Origin: Eutrophovita sp913057845
GTDB lineage: Bacteria; Pseudomonadota; Gammaproteobacteria; Burkholderiales; Eutrophovitaceae
NCBI GenBank assembly: GCA_963925895.1
Contig: CAWUVH010000011.1
Coordinates: 123,167 to 187,166, forward strand
DNA: 64,000 nt
Direction of reading: 5' to 3'
In this document: in pieces, positions 27,056-35,536 of the stretch
Layout: the number at the start of each line of letters is the position of its first letter
Position numbering within the stretch: the stretch's first letter is position 1
Notes under the pieces: model-generated
The model's database searches: none
The model's input: the letters and a program-made list of their open reading frames with translations, nothing else
What the model was told of the DNA's origin: nothing
Position numbers and translations under genes: made by a program

Positions 27056-28198
27056 CTAAACCGTAAGTGAAACTAATTCTTTTAAACGCGAAACGATTAA
27101 CTCTAAAGCTGCACTAAACCCGTCGCACTCTTCTTCTACATTATCCATTCCAAGACTGAGACGCACAGCACCATGCACTAGTTCCTCTGGAACGGCCATC
27201 GCCTTCAGAGTTACGCTAGAACCACTACCATGACTCGAACACGCAGCGCCACTTGCAACTGCAAAACCAAGCTTATTCAACTCCATAACAAGCGTTTCAC
27301 CCTGTATGCCTGGAACTGAAAAATAGGATGTATTACTTAAACGTGGCGAACCTAAACCATGGATAACAGCACCGATACGAATAAGCTGAGCCTCTATTTT
27401 ATCTCGCAACACACTCACATGTGATCCGTAGCCGCTTAAATTAGACGCAGCTAATTCAGCTGCCACACCAAAACCAACAATCGATGCAACATTTTCAGTG
27501 CCTGATCTAAGCCCAAACTCATGCCCACCACCTTTAATAAAAGCATCGATCGGTAATTTTTTATCTACAATCAACGCCCCAATACCCTTTGGGCCATTAA
27601 TCTTATGAGCCGAAAGACTCATTGCATGAACGCCGCTATCCCCAAAGTTACAGTGAATTTTACCCAATGCTTGAATAGCATCTGTATGCATCCAGCCCCC
27701 GTTACTTTTCACTAGAGAAGCCAGCTCAGCAATAGGTTGAATTACACCCGTTTCGTTATTAACCATCATCACAGACACCAAAGAATCTCTACCGATCAAG
27801 TCAACCGACAATTGGTCTTTATCTACAATACCCTTTGCAGACACCGGAATTAAGTCGACTGTCCAGCCCTGTCTGCTTAAATGTCTAGCTGGCACCATAA
27901 CGCAGGGATGCTCGATCGAACTGACCAACACTCTGCCTGGCGGTAAGTAGGAGGCCATCCCACTAATAAACATATTATTTGACTCAGTTCCACCAGAAGT
28001 GAAGATCACCTGGGAGGGCTGAACACCAACAAGTCCAGCAATCTTCTCTCTTGACTCATTAATTGCCGATCGAGCAATTGTTCCAAGATCATGTCGACTC
28101 GATGCATTTCCATACTGATGCTGAAAGTACGGCAACATCGCGCCAAGCACCGAATCAGCCACTCTCGTGGTGGAGTTATGGTCAAAATACACTTGCAT
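27056..28198 (-). CDS. IscS/NifS-like cysteine desulfurase (group I)
   Basis: PLP enzyme of 380 residues starting at ATG 28198, which shares one base with the iscR stop (TGATG). The PLP Lys is in LSAHKINGPKGIG and the catalytic Cys lies in the long mobile loop ASGAACSSHGSGSS, both group I traits. YFDHNSTTRVAD at the start and SGGTESNN match IscS and NifS. It precedes the SUF genes while a group II SufS is encoded later in the same operon, so the operon has two different sulfur donors. Confidence 0.94.
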   Translation of the reverse strand: MQVYFDHNSTTRVADSVLGAMLPYFQHQYGNASSRHDLGTIARSAINESREKIAGLVGVQPSQVIFTSGGTESNNMFISGMASYLPPGRVLVSSIEHPCVMVPARHLSRQGWTVDLIPVSAKGIVDKDQLSVDLIGRDSLVSVMMVNNETGVIQPIAELASLVKSNGGWMHTDAIQALGKIHCNFGDSGVHAMSLSAHKINGPKGIGALIVDKKLPIDAFIKGGGHEFGLRSGTENVASIVGFGVAAELAASNLSGYGSHVSVLRDKIEAQLIRIGAVIHGLGSPRLSNTSYFSVPGIQGETLVMELNKLGFAVASGAACSSHGSGSSVTLKAMAVPEELVHGAVRLSLGMDNVEEECDGFSAALELIVSRLKELVSLTV

Positions 28199-28647
28199 CA
28201 ATTTCTTTTCTCGAACTTAACTGGCTGAATACCCTTCAACTTAAAAACTCGCCTTTCGACTAAGTCAGAAAGTCTTACAGTATCCATATAATCAAAAATA
28301 TGCTCATTCAATCCTGTCCATAAATCATGGGTAATGCACTCTTTATCGTCCTTACAATTCTTTAAACCACCGCATTGGGTCGCATCAACTGTTTCATCAA
28401 CTGCCCTTATTATTTCACCAACGGTGATCGATGTAATCGGCTGTTTGATCCGATAACCCCCACCAGGACCACGCACGCTTGTGACAAGTAAGCTTCGTCT
28501 AAGTTTTCCAAATAGCTGTTCAAGATACGATAAAGATATGCGCTGACGCTCACTGATATCGCCTAGCGCTACAGGCTTTGCTCCATCTTGCAGGGCAATG
28601 TCCATCATTGCGGTAACCGCAAAGCGTCCTTTTGTCGTTAATCTCAT
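28198..28647 (-). CDS. iscR: Rrf2-family Fe-S-sensing regulator IscR
   Basis: Winged-helix repressor of 149 residues. The DNA-binding part begins MRLTTKGRFAVTAMMDIAL and contains VRGPGGGYRI. The [2Fe-2S] ligands are at Cys 92, Cys 98 and Cys 104 with His 107 (QCGGLKNC, KECITHDLW), the same numbering as E. coli IscR. As first gene of the SUF operon, and with an IscR-like operator over its promoter, it probably represses the operon when cluster supply is adequate. Confidence 0.96.
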   Translation of the reverse strand: MRLTTKGRFAVTAMMDIALQDGAKPVALGDISERQRISLSYLEQLFGKLRRSLLVTSVRGPGGGYRIKQPITSITVGEIIRAVDETVDATQCGGLKNCKDDKECITHDLWTGLNEHIFDYMDTVRLSDLVERRVFKLKGIQPVKFEKRN

Positions 28648-28717
28648 TGATTGAACCCTCCGAAGGGCTTGGACTTTTGATTACACACGTAACCAGCCGA
28701 GCTAAAAATAGAAGCTA

Positions 28718-28750
28718 ATTGTATAGTTCCCGACTAATTTAGTCAACTAT
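28718..28750 (-). promoter_or_regulatory. sigma70 promoter with overlapping IscR type 1 operator for the SUF operon
   Basis: On the minus strand, TTGACT (28746-28741) and TACAAT (28723-28718) are separated by exactly 17 bp, a near-consensus sigma70 promoter. Overlapping the -35 is ATAGTTGACT followed by AAATTAGTCGGG, an inverted-repeat core GACT-AAATT-AGTC that fits the known IscR type 1 consensus. The upstream arm contains the TAG stop of cysE (28749-28747). Expected transcription start is near 28711, giving a leader of about 65 nt before iscR. Confidence 0.85.
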
Positions 28751-29487
28751 TCGGCAGCCTTAGCCTTAGCCGAAAGTTGTTGTGAATCCGCGTGCTGCGA
28801 CACATCAACACCCAATTTTTTAAGTTCGGCGAGAATGAACTCGAGACGCGCATCAATATATTCTGAATGTTTGAGTACACCATGGACGGCCTTGACCAAG
28901 GGGTCATTCACATCCTCGCCTAGCCCATATGAGGAGAATCCAGGATGCGCAGCGCTTTCATGCCCCCCCCTCCCACCCGCCTCAGCAATTCTTGCTGGTA
29001 CCCCTATGGCCGTAGCACCATTTGGTACGTCACGAACAACCACAGCGTTGGAGCCGATCTTAGCGTTCGCCCCTATCGTAACTGGCCCTAGCACCTTAGC
29101 GCCGGCCCCGATAACAACCCCGTCACCAAGCGTAGGGTGACGCTTGCCTTTATCCCATGTGGTCCCGCCAAGTGTTACGCCATGGTACAAGGTGCAATCA
29201 TCACCAATAATTGAGGTCTCTCCAATAACTACACCCATCCCATGATCAATAAAAAATCGATGTCCGATAGTCGCCCCGGGATGGATTTCAATTCCCGTCA
29301 GCCATCGTCCAATTGCAGATAACCAACGTGCAAACCATCGAAAATCAACGCGCCATAAAAAGTTAGCGAGACGATGAAACAACATCGCATGAAATCCAGG
29401 ATAGCAAGTCACGACCTCCCACGTCGTTCGCGCAGCTGGATCGCGATCAAAGACAATTCGGATTTCTTCACGTATTCGACCAAACAT
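28747..29487 (-). CDS. cysE: serine O-acetyltransferase CysE
   Basis: Catalyses acetyl transfer from acetyl-CoA to serine, the committed step of cysteine synthesis. It has 246 residues. The N-terminal helical domain contains FDRDPAARTTWEV; the left-handed beta-helix of hexapeptide repeats runs from about residue 68 (IHPGATIGHRFFIDHGMGVVIG) to about 165 with the catalytic His and Asp in DHGMG. The stop codon lies inside the SUF operon operator. Placement beside two cysteine desulfurases couples sulfur supply to cluster building. Confidence 0.95.
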   Translation of the reverse strand: MFGRIREEIRIVFDRDPAARTTWEVVTCYPGFHAMLFHRLANFLWRVDFRWFARWLSAIGRWLTGIEIHPGATIGHRFFIDHGMGVVIGETSIIGDDCTLYHGVTLGGTTWDKGKRHPTLGDGVVIGAGAKVLGPVTIGANAKIGSNAVVVRDVPNGATAIGVPARIAEAGGRGGHESAAHPGFSSYGLGEDVNDPLVKAVHGVLKHSEYIDARLEFILAELKKLGVDVSQHADSQQLSAKAKAAE

Positions 29488-29519
29488 TATTTTTCCTAAG
29501 TTTCGATTTGATCCCGATT

Positions 29520-30239
29520 TTACAGCGCTTTTTTCTCAACTGCGCTGAGAAAACCTCTTAAAATATTGAGCTCATCTTTTTCCAACTCTCCCCGTGCGAT
29601 CAATCTTCGCAAACGCTGCATCACCCGCCCTGGTGTTTTCAGATTCAGAAAACCGACGTCGATCAGCACTTTTTCGAAGTGCGCAATTAAACGCTCCGTT
29701 TCTTCATGTGTGGCGCGCGCCACGAGCTTCACATCCTCATGCAAGATGGTGTGATCGAGACTAATCACCTTGAGCTCATAGGCAAACACCTGCACTGCCT
29801 GGGCTAAATTTAGAGATGAATAATCAGCGTTGCATGGAATAGTTGATACCACATTGCACTTAGTCGCGTCTTGAATGGTTAAGCCCGCTCGCTCAGGACC
29901 AAACACTATCGCGACATCTCCGTCATCAGTTTTACGCATCAACGAGCTAGCCACCTCCCTAGGAGACCAAATCTGGTGACTCAAATCGCGATGCCTTGCT
30001 GTAGAAGCAACCGAAAATATTGTTCCGGTCAACGCCTCATCAAGAGTGTCACAAACCGAGGCGGTATCCAAAATATCAGCGGCACCAACCGCCAAGGCTG
30101 TCGCGTCCGCATGTGGAAAGGATTTTGGCGTCACTAAGTACAAACGGGTCAATCCCATCGTCTTCATTGCTCGCGCAGCAGATCCAATATTGCCAGGATG
30201 ACTGGGGCAGACAAGAATAATTCTCACTCGATCAAGCAT
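29520..30239 (-). CDS. trmJ: tRNA (cytidine/uridine-2'-O-)-methyltransferase TrmJ
   Basis: SPOUT-class RNA methyltransferase of 239 residues that modifies position 32 of several tRNAs in E. coli. Motifs are the N-terminal ILVCPSHPGNIGSAARAMK, the SAM-binding knot VFGPERAGLT, and SSLNLAQAVQVFAYEL. A C-terminal extension after residue 165 is typical of TrmJ. The order suhB (divergent)-trmJ-iscR is conserved in gammaproteobacteria, with cysE inserted here. Confidence 0.93.
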   Translation of the reverse strand: MLDRVRIILVCPSHPGNIGSAARAMKTMGLTRLYLVTPKSFPHADATALAVGAADILDTASVCDTLDEALTGTIFSVASTARHRDLSHQIWSPREVASSLMRKTDDGDVAIVFGPERAGLTIQDATKCNVVSTIPCNADYSSLNLAQAVQVFAYELKVISLDHTILHEDVKLVARATHEETERLIAHFEKVLIDVGFLNLKTPGRVMQRLRRLIARGELEKDELNILRGFLSAVEKKAL

Positions 30240-30301
30240 GGCGTCAGTGTACTATTTACTGGAGAAACAGTTTTATGAACACCTTAGCGCAGATGCTAAC
30301 G

Positions 30302-30330
30302 TTACGAACTGCGTTAGTTTAATTTAGAAT
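30302..30330 (+). promoter_or_regulatory. predicted suhB promoter
   Basis: TTACGA (30302-30307) and TAGAAT (30325-30330) are spaced by 17 bp in the divergent trmJ/suhB spacer. The -10 is five of six to consensus and the -35 three of six. The transcript would start near 30337. Confidence 0.45.
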
Positions 30331-30339
30331 AGCGCTTTC

Positions 30340-30349
30340 GTTCTTTAAA
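30340..30349 (+). promoter_or_regulatory. boxA-like antitermination/Nus-factor site in suhB leader
   Basis: GTTCTTTAAA matches the core of the rRNA boxA element (consensus near TGCTCTTTAACA) and lies 18 bp before the suhB ATG, just after the predicted transcription start. In E. coli SuhB works with NusA, NusB, NusE and NusG at boxA, and the suhB leader itself carries a boxA used for autoregulation. The same arrangement here is inferred from position and sequence. Confidence 0.5.
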
Positions 30350-30367
30350 TAGACTCAAGAGACCACT

Positions 30368-31162
30368 ATGAATCCCATGTTAGGCTTTGCGGTCAAAGCC
30401 GCACGGCGCGCCGGAGATATTATTAATCGCGCCGCCGAAAACATCGAACAATTAAAAATAAAACATAAAACTTTAAATGATCTTGTCAGCGAAGTAGATC
30501 ATGCAGCAGAAGTAGCAATCATTAGCTCCTTACAAAAAGTTTATCCAAATCACGCATTTTTAGCGGAGGAATCGGGAAGAACGGGAGAATCTGATTATGA
30601 ATGGATCATTGATCCGCTCGATGGGACAACAAACTTCTTGCATGGTTTCCCCGTTTATGGAGTCTCAATAGCTCTGGCCTATAAAAAACAATTGCAAGTT
30701 GCAGTTGTGTACGACCCTTGTAGAAATGACCTGTACACCGCAGCCAGAGGCGCTGGCGCCTACCTTAACGAAAAACGTATCCGCGTATCAAAAAGAGATA
30801 AACTCATTGACTGTTTAATTGGCACCGGATTCCCGTTCAAGGCGAATTCAGACATCGACTCTTACACCGACATGTTTAAAACAATAGCGTTGAAAACCGC
30901 AGGCATCAGAAGGCCTGGTGCGGCTGCGCTAGACCTCGCTAACGTTGCTGCCGGACGATTAGATGGCTTCTGGGAAATAGGATTGTCGCCTTGGGATATG
31001 GCGGCAGGAGCACTACTCATTAAAGAGGCTGGTGGCCTAGTGGGTGACTTAGAGGGCGAAGATCAGTTTTTAGACAGCGGAAGAATTGTTGCTGGAAACC
31101 CCAAAATTTTTGTTCAACTATTGTCTGCGCTTAGGCCCCACACTCAAAAGGATGAAAGTTAA
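30368..31162 (+). CDS. suhB: inositol-1-monophosphatase family protein SuhB
   Basis: A 264-residue Mg-dependent phosphatase of the IMPase fold which in enterics also acts as a Nus-complex subunit in rRNA transcription. Metal-site motifs are EESGR, WIIDPLDGTTNFLHGFP and SPWDMAAGALLIKEAGG. Length and motifs match E. coli SuhB (267). It is divergent from trmJ, and mutS follows 113 bp downstream on the same strand. Confidence 0.95.
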   Translation: MNPMLGFAVKAARRAGDIINRAAENIEQLKIKHKTLNDLVSEVDHAAEVAIISSLQKVYPNHAFLAEESGRTGESDYEWIIDPLDGTTNFLHGFPVYGVSIALAYKKQLQVAVVYDPCRNDLYTAARGAGAYLNEKRIRVSKRDKLIDCLIGTGFPFKANSDIDSYTDMFKTIALKTAGIRRPGAAALDLANVAAGRLDGFWEIGLSPWDMAAGALLIKEAGGLVGDLEGEDQFLDSGRIVAGNPKIFVQLLSALRPHTQKDES

Positions 31163-31275
31163 AAAATGCTTTAACTCAACTGTTTTGAGTTTATGGCAGG
31201 ATAGACATTTAGAGCAGTCGATTTTATTGACATCCTCATATGAGCCTGAGACGACCAATGTGTTCTTAACTTCTC

Positions 31276-33897
31276 ATGACTAAGATCCAAACAAACAGCA
31301 TCGAGCGGTGCGTTTTAAATAAGTATGCGCAGGACTCTGCGCATACGCCCATGATGCGACAGTATCTGGGCATCAAATCAGAACATAAAGATAAGCTGCT
31401 GTTCTACCGGATGGGAGACTTCTACGAACTATTTTTCGAAGACGCAGAACGTGCATCAAAACTACTCGGTATCACTTTAACGTCCCGAGGCAGCTCAGCT
31501 GGAGAGCCCATAAAAATGGCAGGCGTGCCACATCACGCTGCAGAACAATATCTTGCCAAACTCGTTAAATCTGGGGAATCAATCGCCATTTGTGAACAAA
31601 TTGGAGACCCAGCCACCTCTAAAGGCCCCGTCGATCGGAAGGTCGTTAGAATAGTTACTCCTGGCACGCTATCAGACGCGGCACTCCTTCCTGACAAACA
31701 AGAGAATTACGTCTTGAGTTTTTATCATAAAGATAACGATTGGGGTGTAGCTTGGATGTCCATATCATCTGGACAATTGAAGATCAAACAAGGTAGCAAT
31801 CTATCCATACTGAATGAAATAGCTCGACTGCAACCCTCTGAAATCATTGCTCCAGAAGGGGCTACATTCCCGGGCCTAGGCCAAACTAAAATCAGAATTC
31901 AAAGACTGCCTACATGGCACTTTGACGAGGAAGTAGCAAAAAGATCCCTATGCAAACACCTCAAGGTTCGCGACTTACGTGGTTTCGGGTGCGAGGAGTC
32001 CACATGCGCTATCTCAGCGGCCGGCGCGCTTCTAACCTATGCACAAAGCACACAGTCAGAGCCACTAGCACACATCACTACAATACAGGTTGAACGCGAA
32101 AATGATTTCATCCAACTTGATGTTTCAACACGTAAAAATCTCGAGATTAACACCACGCTTCAAGGTGAGGCCAGCCCTACATTGCTGTCAACTTTCGACA
32201 AATCGGCATCCAGCATGGGGGCACGATGGATACAACACACACTCAATCATCCATTATTTAATCACCATGACATAAACGAACGCCTCGCCTCAGTGACTTG
32301 GCTTACTGATCAGAAAAACCAGAAAGCATTAACAACAATGCGTCAAATTTTTGCATCGATGTCGGATATCGAGCGAATTAATGCTCGAATCACGCTTAAA
32401 AGTGCTCGACCAAGAGATCTATCGGGCTTAAGACATACTTTACAAGTAATCCCGAAGTTGCAAACACTAATAAATGCCCCACATTTAGCTCTGCTTTCTT
32501 CCTTATCTAGGGACCTTGCTCACAACACAGAAATTGCCACACAACTTGAAAAAGCCATCCTTCCCGAACCCGCCAACATATTGACCGAGGGTGGTGTTAT
32601 CAACGATGGGTTCGACACGGAACTCGATACACTTAGATCCATACAAAATGATTGCGGCACTTTTTTAATTGAACTCGAGCAACGAGAGAAAAAAAACACC
32701 GGAATTTCAAACTTAAAGGTCGAGTTCAATCGTGTCCATGGATTTTATATCGAGGTATCGAAAGCCAATGCTGGAGCAGTACCAGAGACCTACAGGCGAC
32801 GCCAAACACTCAAGAACGCTGAGCGCTTCATCACGCCAGAGCTTAAAGAATTTGAAGACAAAGCGTTGTCCGCTAGAGATCGCGCATTAAAACGTGAGAA
32901 ACACCTCTACGAGGCGCTCATCGAAACCCTACAACAACATCGAGATGACATTCAGAAAGTAGCAAGAGCCATTGCTCAACTTGACGGCCTAGGTAGCTTT
33001 GCTCAAATTGCCTTGGAACGAAACTACGTGCGCCCAAAACTGGTTGCAGATAACGAAATTACCATCACAAACGGCCGCCATCCAGTAGTGGAAACGCAGA
33101 TTGATAATTTCATTGCGAACAATCTTGAGATCAATGCACGTCACAAAATGCTGGTCATTACCGGACCCAACATGGGCGGAAAATCGACCTATATGCGCCA
33201 ATGCGCCTTAATCGTCCTTCTTGCTCACGTCGGCAGCTTTGTTCCCGCCGAAGCTGCACTGATCGGCCGAGTCGATCAAATTTTTACTCGTATTGGAGCC
33301 TCTGACAATCTCTCAGGAGGACAATCCACATTCATGGTCGAAATGTCAGAAGCAGCAAATATTCTTAATAATGCTACAGAAAACAGTCTGGTACTCATGG
33401 ATGAAATTGGTCGCGGAACCTCGACGTACGACGGACTTGCTCTGGCGCTTTCAATCGCAAGATATCTCGCAAAAACCAATCGAAGCCTCACTCTGTTTGC
33501 CACACATTACTTTGAATTGACGGGCTTGTCCGAAGAAATATCAGAAGTAAGCAATATTCATGTATCCGCGGTTGAGTACAAGGACGACATTGTATTTTTG
33601 CACAGCGTTGCGGATGGGCCAGCCTCACAAAGCTACGGAATACAGGTTGCTCAGCTTGCAGGCGTCCCTAAGGAAATAGTCCATGCGGCGAAACGTGAGC
33701 TCAAAATTTTAGAATCTAAAGCCAACACAATTCAACCAGACCTATTCAACCGAACAGAACCTCAGAAGCAAGAGCTAGAAAAAATCAATCTGATTACGAA
33801 GCGTCTTTCTTCAATCAAACCTGATGAGTTAACACCCAAGCAAGCTCTCGATCTAATCTATGAGCTCTATCAGCTGCAGGACAATAGTGAAAACTAA
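31276..33897 (+). CDS. mutS: DNA mismatch repair protein MutS
   Basis: Mismatch-recognition ATPase of 873 residues. The mismatch-binding Phe-x-Glu is in YRMGDFYELFFEDA, the nucleotide-binding Walker A is GPNMGGKSTYMRQ, Walker B is LVLMDEIGRGTSTYDG, and the ATPase-domain His is in FATHYFELT. The N-terminus carries about 15 residues more than E. coli MutS before HTPMMRQYL, so the real start could be slightly later, though no ATG sits between. The C-terminal KPDELTPKQALDLIYELYQL is the tetramerisation tail. Confidence 0.97.
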   Translation: MTKIQTNSIERCVLNKYAQDSAHTPMMRQYLGIKSEHKDKLLFYRMGDFYELFFEDAERASKLLGITLTSRGSSAGEPIKMAGVPHHAAEQYLAKLVKSGESIAICEQIGDPATSKGPVDRKVVRIVTPGTLSDAALLPDKQENYVLSFYHKDNDWGVAWMSISSGQLKIKQGSNLSILNEIARLQPSEIIAPEGATFPGLGQTKIRIQRLPTWHFDEEVAKRSLCKHLKVRDLRGFGCEESTCAISAAGALLTYAQSTQSEPLAHITTIQVERENDFIQLDVSTRKNLEINTTLQGEASPTLLSTFDKSASSMGARWIQHTLNHPLFNHHDINERLASVTWLTDQKNQKALTTMRQIFASMSDIERINARITLKSARPRDLSGLRHTLQVIPKLQTLINAPHLALLSSLSRDLAHNTEIATQLEKAILPEPANILTEGGVINDGFDTELDTLRSIQNDCGTFLIELEQREKKNTGISNLKVEFNRVHGFYIEVSKANAGAVPETYRRRQTLKNAERFITPELKEFEDKALSARDRALKREKHLYEALIETLQQHRDDIQKVARAIAQLDGLGSFAQIALERNYVRPKLVADNEITITNGRHPVVETQIDNFIANNLEINARHKMLVITGPNMGGKSTYMRQCALIVLLAHVGSFVPAEAALIGRVDQIFTRIGASDNLSGGQSTFMVEMSEAANILNNATENSLVLMDEIGRGTSTYDGLALALSIARYLAKTNRSLTLFATHYFELTGLSEEISEVSNIHVSAVEYKDDIVFLHSVADGPASQSYGIQVAQLAGVPKEIVHAAKRELKILESKANTIQPDLFNRTEPQKQELEKINLITKRLSSIKPDELTPKQALDLIYELYQLQDNSEN

Positions 33898-33928
33898 AAC
33901 ACGCGCTCATTTCTCACATAAATGGCGG

Positions 33929-35395
33929 CTAAGTGCCACAAAACGTCACGTAGGGACTAGTGCTTAACGCCGCAGGAGCAGCATAACCGCCCATTCCAAT
34001 ATGGTCACGATACGGTTCCGACAGCAAAGCGAGCATAGCTCTGAAGGGCTCAAGATCGTTACGACTCACTGCCGCATCTAATGCTTCCTCAACCTTATGA
34101 TTTCGAGGAATATATGCTGGATTCACATCATTCATGCTCGTCGCACACTGCTCTGGAGACATTTCCTCGCGACCAACCCTTTTTATCCAGCGCGTTAACC
34201 ATTCCGTCACCATTGATGAATCGATAAATTGAGCCTTAAACTTTGAATCATCACCCAAGATCGCTGACGCTAGGTGACGAAACACGAGAGTAAAATCCCC
34301 TTGCCCCTGGTGCATTAAGTGCAGCAATTGCTCAACGAGCGCCTGGTCACCTTGTTCGGCACTAACCAATCCAAGCTTAGCGCGCATATTTGAAAGCCAA
34401 TATTTTTCATACCAAACATTAAACGTGTCAAGCTCTTCAACAAACCTTTGTATAACCTGCTCCTCATCCTCTTCATAGAGCGGTATAAGCGCTTTTCCCA
34501 GTTGGGCTAAATTCCACTGACCGATTTTTGGCTGATTCTCATAAGCATAGCGCCCGTACTCATCAATAGAGCTGAAGACAGTAGACGGCGCATACCGATC
34601 CACAAAAGCACAGGGACCGTAATCAATCGTTTCTCCAGAAATAGTCATATTGTCTGTATTCATGACGCCGTGAACGAATCCGACGCTCATCCAATCTGCA
34701 ATCAGCTTTGCTTGCTTGCGCAGTACCGATTTAAAAAAATCCAGGTACTTGTCATCCCCACTACTCACTTCAGGGAAATGTCTCGCTATGGCATAGTCCG
34801 CTAAACGTTTAACTTGATCCCATTCGTTTCTAGCCGCAAAATACTCAAAAGTGCCAACCCGAATGTGACTGGCCGAGACGCGAGTGAGCACAGCACGCGG
34901 CTTAGGCTCTTCCCTTCGAATCCAATCCTCTGTACCCACAGCAGCTAACGCCCGGGTAGTTGCAATCCCAAACGCATGCATCGTCTCACTGACCAAATAT
35001 TCTCTAAGTACTGGTCCCAGCGCTGCCTTGCCATCACCACCACGAGAAAATGGTGTCCTTCCTGATCCCTTTAATTGTATATCCCGTCGCCTACCAGTCG
35101 TATCAACCACCTCACCGATGAGCAATGCACGTCCATCGCCCAGTTGGGGGGTAAACATACCAAACTGATGGCCTGCGTATATTAGGGCTATGGGGCTGGC
35201 ATTTTCCGGTAACTCATTGCCAGAAAACACAGATATACCAAATTCACCAAGAATTTCTTCATGATCCAAGCCGAGCTCATTCGCAAGAGATGCATTAAAC
35301 TGGAGCAGCTTAGGTGATGAGCATTTCTCAGGCAGACAGTGCTGATAAAACCCTTCTAAGTCTTCCGCAAAAGAATGGCTGAAGTGAATAGTCAA
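33929..35395 (-). CDS. selO: protein adenylyltransferase SelO (YdiU/UPF0061 family)
   Basis: Pseudokinase-fold enzyme of 488 residues that transfers AMP to proteins; in E. coli it responds to oxidative stress. Family motifs YAGHQFGMFTPQLGDGRA, IQLKGSGRTPFSRGGDGKA, VREYL-like LREYLVSETMHA, and the metal-site stretch VHGVMNTDNMTISG with FVDRYAP are present. It ends YVTFCGT, Cys being at the place where animal SelO has selenocysteine. The start is a TTG at 35395: an in-frame TGA lies three codons upstream and no other start precedes the conserved region. Confidence 0.94.
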   Translation of the reverse strand: MTIHFSHSFAEDLEGFYQHCLPEKCSSPKLLQFNASLANELGLDHEEILGEFGISVFSGNELPENASPIALIYAGHQFGMFTPQLGDGRALLIGEVVDTTGRRRDIQLKGSGRTPFSRGGDGKAALGPVLREYLVSETMHAFGIATTRALAAVGTEDWIRREEPKPRAVLTRVSASHIRVGTFEYFAARNEWDQVKRLADYAIARHFPEVSSGDDKYLDFFKSVLRKQAKLIADWMSVGFVHGVMNTDNMTISGETIDYGPCAFVDRYAPSTVFSSIDEYGRYAYENQPKIGQWNLAQLGKALIPLYEEDEEQVIQRFVEELDTFNVWYEKYWLSNMRAKLGLVSAEQGDQALVEQLLHLMHQGQGDFTLVFRHLASAILGDDSKFKAQFIDSSMVTEWLTRWIKRVGREEMSPEQCATSMNDVNPAYIPRNHKVEEALDAAVSRNDLEPFRAMLALLSEPYRDHIGMGGYAAPAALSTSPYVTFCGT

Positions 35396-35416
35396 CTTAG
35401 TTCACCCTGAGGCATC

Positions 35417-35440
35417 GCAGCGCTGTATTTGCGGCGCTGC
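35417..35440 (-). repeat. GC-rich hairpin in the selO leader
   Basis: Perfect 7-nt arms GCAGCGC and GCGCTGC with a 10-nt loop lie 21 bp upstream of the selO TTG. No T-tract follows. It may influence translation of selO or stabilise the mRNA, or be chance; neither is testable by eye. Confidence 0.35.
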
Positions 35441-35536
35441 TTAGTAGCAAAAAATCTAGCGTATAAATACCTTTGAGTATTTTTTTAATACTTTTCACAG
35501 CCCCGAATGATAAATACTCAGATGAAGCACCCATCA

